DNA of 51,915 bases, taken from the NCBI GenBank assembly GCA_023511295.1, contig JAIMBT010000028.1:1-51915 (forward strand), written 5' to 3'. Both the position numbers and the translations under genes were made by a program. The notes below the pieces were generated by a model. That model saw only the letters and a program-made list of their open reading frames with translations. It was not told the DNA's origin and made no database searches. The stretch is from Alicyclobacillus sp. (GTDB lineage Bacteria; Bacillota; Bacilli; Alicyclobacillales; Alicyclobacillaceae). Shown here in pieces: positions 49,470 to 51,915 of the stretch (positions within the stretch are counted from its first letter, which is position 1; each line of letters starts with the position of its first letter).

Positions 49470-50957
49470 TCAAGGCGAGGTCACGGTCCGCCCGGTTCCT
49501 GAAATCGACTGGCCGTCGGTTGCGCGGGGGAACCAGACTTCGACCACCGTACCGTGCGGAGTGTTGCGGTGGAACGTCAGGCTGCCCTGGTGCTCTTGAA
49601 CAATCTGCTGGGTCACCATCAGTCCGAGGCCGGTTCCTTGTTCCTTCGTGGTGACAAACGGTTGCCCGAGCCGGGTCAAGACGTCGTCGGGAATCCCGTG
49701 ACCTTCGTCTGCGACGCGAACCACCACGCCTGTATCGCGCCGCGCGGCCGAAATTCGCAAACACCCGCCCTGGTCCATGGCCTCAATGCCGTTTTTGACC
49801 AGATTGATGAACACCTGCTTCAGCCGGTGTGGCTCGCAGTAGATGGGCGGCACCGGTTGCGCTTCCTCTACGCGGACGTCCACGCGATTTCGCCGGGCGT
49901 GTCCGTTCATCAACGTGACCACGCTTTGAATCACGTCGTGGACGTTGACGTAGCCGAACTGCGTCGCGTGGGGGCGTGCGGCCATGAGGAGTTCGCCCAC
50001 AATCCCGTCCACCCGATCTAACTCCTTGAGAATCAGGTCAATCTGCTCCGAACTGTCTGGGTGCTTTGCGCGGAGGACCTCGACTGCCCACTTGATTCCG
50101 GCGAGCGGGTTACGCACTTCATGGGCAATCCCGGACGCGAGCTGACCGACGGCCGCAATCGTCTCGGAGCGCCGGAGCGCTTCCGCTGTCCGCTTCTGCG
50201 CAGTCACGTCCCGGCCAATCAGGACCATACCGCTGCGCTGTCCGTCGTTGTGGTAGACGGGGACCTTTGTCATTTGCAGCGTTACAAGGGAGCCTTCCGG
50301 ATTTGGCACCTCAATCTCTTCCTGATGCGGTCCGCGCGCGTCCCAAGCGGCTTCATCGGAAGCCATCACGCGACAGAGCGCCGGCGCGTTGGCCGCACGG
50401 AGCGTCCGCAATTCCGCCGTCGTCCGCCCACGGTAGACGTCGGAATCGATGTGAAACAGCGCCCTCGCTGCGTCGTTCGCTTTCAACCACCGGCCGTCGC
50501 CGTCCAGGAACACCACGACGTCTGGCATGGTGGCAATCAGAGCGTCCAGCTTTTCCTCTTCGAGCTTGCGAGCCGTGATCTCCGTTCGGAACGAAACGTA
50601 CTCGTACGGTTTGCCACGGTCGTTGAGCAGCGGCACGATGATGGTGTGCATCCAATAAAACGAGCCGTCCTTGGCGCGGTTTTTCAGCTCGCCCGTCCAG
50701 ATGCGACCGTTGGCGATGGTGCGCCACATCTCCCGAAAAAACGCCTTGGAGTGATAGCCGGAATTGATGATTCGGTGATTCTGGCCGAGCAGTTCAGTCC
50801 TACTATACTTGGAAATTTGACAGAAACGTTCATTGACGAATTTGATGTTTCCCCGCACGTCGGTGATGGCGACAATCAGCGCCTCGTCAAGGGCGGTGTT
50901 GAGGTCCGTCAAATTTCGGACGATGGCTTCGAGCGCCCGCAGGTTTTCGCGGATCAA
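49470..50957 (-). CDS. PAS-domain sensor histidine kinase, soluble
   Basis: A 495-residue kinase without membrane segments: two PAS domains (about 20-130 with ISKYSRTELLGQNHRIINSGYH; about 140-250), HisKA with His279 in GIAHEVRNPLAGIKW, and HATPase_c with NLVKNGIEAMD (N box), DEGHGIPDD and GTGLGLMVTQQIV (G boxes). Likely senses redox, oxygen or a ligand in the cytoplasm. I choose TTG 50957 because GGAGGTG lies six bases upstream; GTG 50966 would overlap that site. Resembles KinE/NtrB-type kinases of Bacillota. Confidence 0.9.
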   Translation of the reverse strand: MIRENLRALEAIVRNLTDLNTALDEALIVAITDVRGNIKFVNERFCQISKYSRTELLGQNHRIINSGYHSKAFFREMWRTIANGRIWTGELKNRAKDGSFYWMHTIIVPLLNDRGKPYEYVSFRTEITARKLEEEKLDALIATMPDVVVFLDGDGRWLKANDAARALFHIDSDVYRGRTTAELRTLRAANAPALCRVMASDEAAWDARGPHQEEIEVPNPEGSLVTLQMTKVPVYHNDGQRSGMVLIGRDVTAQKRTAEALRRSETIAAVGQLASGIAHEVRNPLAGIKWAVEVLRAKHPDSSEQIDLILKELDRVDGIVGELLMAARPHATQFGYVNVHDVIQSVVTLMNGHARRNRVDVRVEEAQPVPPIYCEPHRLKQVFINLVKNGIEAMDQGGCLRISAARRDTGVVVRVADEGHGIPDDVLTRLGQPFVTTKEQGTGLGLMVTQQIVQEHQGSLTFHRNTPHGTVVEVWFPRATDGQSISGTGRTVTSP

Positions 50958-50966
50958 GCCAATCAC

Positions 50967-51241
50967 CTCCGATAACTATCGCGTGTCCGTTGCGTTGCAA
51001 TCTCCCTACGTCATGGTCCCACCGCGGGAGTTATTTTGGGCGTTGTCAATCTTACGCACAATTGGGAGTCCGTCGGGTGCTATTGTACCACACGAAGCAC
51101 GCCGGATAGTTCAACTGAACTGGTCCAATGAGTGGCAAGCAACCGTCCATTTGGGGTTGGCGATAGGGCCGGCGTGGGTGTACGGTGTGGATGTCAGGCC
51201 GCGGTTGAACGGTACACGCGGCGCGTGGAGGGTGATGCGAT
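50967..51241. promoter_or_regulatory. Divergent control region of the kinase and universal stress genes
   Basis: On the minus strand TACAAT (51082-51087) with an extended -10 TG upstream (TGGTACAAT) is a plausible kinase promoter, leaving a leader of about 120 bases. On the plus strand no clear promoter is seen for the stress gene; its ribosome binding site is GGAGGGTGA (51227-51235). Confidence 0.4.
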
Positions 51242-51676
51242 ATGGAAAAGATCTTACTCGCGATGGATGGGTCCCGATGTGCGAGCGAAGCAGCCAAACA
51301 GGCGGCGGCGTTTCTGCAGGCGTGGCCCAAGGCGACGTTGTCTGTCGTCTACGTGGTTCCGCCGGCTGCGTACCCGCTTGAGGCTGGCGTTGTCGTACCG
51401 ATTGATCTCGATATGTACGATGAGCGCGGTGTCGCCGATGTGAAAGCGGTCTTTGCGGAACAGTTCGGCGCCGAGCCTCGCGCGAAATTCACCGTCGGCC
51501 ACGGGGTGCCTGCCGACGTGATTTGCCAGATGGCCCGCGAGACCCACGCCGACCTCATCATCATCGGCAGCCACGGGAAGGGATTTGTGAAGCGCACGGT
51601 CCTCGGCAGTGTCAGCGAAGCGGTGCTGCGGCATGCGGATGTTCCGGTATTGGTGGTGCGAGAGCCTCGGCCGTAG
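51242..51676 (+). CDS. Universal stress protein, UspA family
   Basis: A 144-residue single Usp domain: EKILLAMDGSRCASEAAKQA at the start and the ATP-binding loop IIGSHGKGFVKRTVLGSVSEAVL (cut) with the G-x2-G-x9-G-S pattern, so it belongs to the nucleotide-binding branch. Role in stress survival or energy limitation is general for the family. Monocistronic. Confidence 0.92.
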   Translation: MEKILLAMDGSRCASEAAKQAAAFLQAWPKATLSVVYVVPPAAYPLEAGVVVPIDLDMYDERGVADVKAVFAEQFGAEPRAKFTVGHGVPADVICQMARETHADLIIIGSHGKGFVKRTVLGSVSEAVLRHADVPVLVVREPRP

Positions 51677-51756
51677 CCGACGGCTTCCGCTCCGGGACGC
51701 GCATCCGGCGTACGCCGAGATACTTGAGCAAACCGGCGGATGCGGCTTCAAACAGC

Positions 51757-51787
51757 GTGGGGGCAGGGTTGTACATCCTGCCCCCAC
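51757..51787. terminator. Bidirectional hairpin between convergent genes
   Basis: GTGGGGGCAGG (51757-51767) pairs perfectly with CCTGCCCCCAC (51777-51787), nine-base loop, between the stress gene and the convergent last gene. Only a short TTT follows on the plus strand, but the position fits a shared terminator. Confidence 0.6.
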
Positions 51788-51838
51788 TTTCCTGTACGCC
51801 GCGAAATCCTTGTCGGGTGAGCGTCCCAGCGGCTCGAT

Positions 51839-51915
51839 TTACTGCGACAGCCACCACTGCTGGATGTTCAGCGGTCCAATCGCGCTCCAGTCGTTCGCCG
51901 GGATGTTCAGCTTGC
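51839..51915 (-). CDS. C-terminal end of an unidentified protein (5' end outside window)
   Basis: The minus-strand frame from the right edge ends at TAA (51839-51841). The readable C-terminus is KLNIPANDWSAIGPLNIQQW followed by WLSQ. The clean Trp-rich end just before a bidirectional hairpin supports a true gene end. I do not recognise the family; too little is present. Confidence 0.55.
   Translation of the reverse strand, partial: KLNIPANDWSAIGPLNIQQWWLSQ

Noticed and set aside
48002-50957. Response regulator and PAS kinase as a cognate pair
   Set aside because: They are convergent, and a NarL-type regulator usually pairs with a HisKA_3 kinase, while this kinase has HisKA. Pairing is possible but not supported.
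1-51915. CRISPR arrays, rRNA, tRNA, IS elements, att sites
   Set aside because: No regularly spaced repeats, cloverleaf-like sequences, transposase genes or long terminal repeats were noticed by reading; a computed scan was not possible.

Overview
The window looks like a chromosomal stretch of a moderately GC-rich Bacillota (Firmicute). The evidence is the strong AGGAGG-type ribosome binding sites, frequent GTG and TTG starts, a GlpP-type antiterminator, and ABC importers without their own ATPase. An Alicyclobacillus/Kyrpidia-like host is my inference; no rRNA or taxonomic marker is present. Nearly everything is catabolic: a series of substrate-specific gene blocks, each with its own transporter and usually its own regulator.

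Layout. (1) 1-1030: the end of a short-chain dehydrogenase and a convergent DinB-family gene. (2) 1157-14912: a co-directional block with a Cox-like molybdenum hydroxylase and accessory genes (CoxG, M, S, L, D, E), an NCS1 nucleobase-type permease, a gamma-glutamyltransferase-family protein, a LigB-LigA fused extradiol dioxygenase, an aldehyde dehydrogenase, a RidA/aminomuconate-deaminase-like protein and a GntR regulator. A promoter overlapped by a perfect GntR-type palindrome lies in front. I read it as a ring-cleavage pathway for an N-containing aromatic or heterocycle. (3) 14914-15427: a decayed aspartate dehydrogenase, followed by a strong terminator. (4) 15632-22874: MFS transporter, CapA-family protein, MlrC-family (M81) peptidase, M20 peptidase and D-aminoacylase, probably a peptide or N-acyl amino acid degradation unit. 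(5) 22988-28336, minus strand: KdgT-type permease and a D-tartrate dehydratase-like enolase, with a textbook sigma-54 promoter and tandem upstream sites, next to a PrpR-type sigma-54 activator translationally coupled to an unrecognised HTH protein.

(6) 28467-31142, minus strand: glpD and glpP, with a terminator/antiterminator switch in front of glpD. (7) 31241-33048: a PiT phosphate transporter and its DUF47 partner behind a structured leader. (8) 33453-47732: an ABC importer (two permeases and a lipoprotein, no ATPase), a cytoplasmic glycerophosphodiester phosphodiesterase and a full myo-inositol pathway (IolI, G, E, LacI regulator, a Cgl0159-family aldolase candidate, IolC, D, B, A). (9) 48002-51915: a NarL-type response regulator, a small membrane protein with a HisKA-like helix whose His is replaced by Asn, a PAS histidine kinase, a universal stress protein and the end of another gene.

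How the genes may work together: the most interesting reading is that blocks 6-8 form one regulon for glycerophosphoinositol. The ABC system would import it and the phosphodiesterase would split it into glycerol 3-phosphate and inositol. GlpD and the Iol enzymes would then both feed dihydroxyacetone phosphate into glycolysis. This is an inference from gene content and order.
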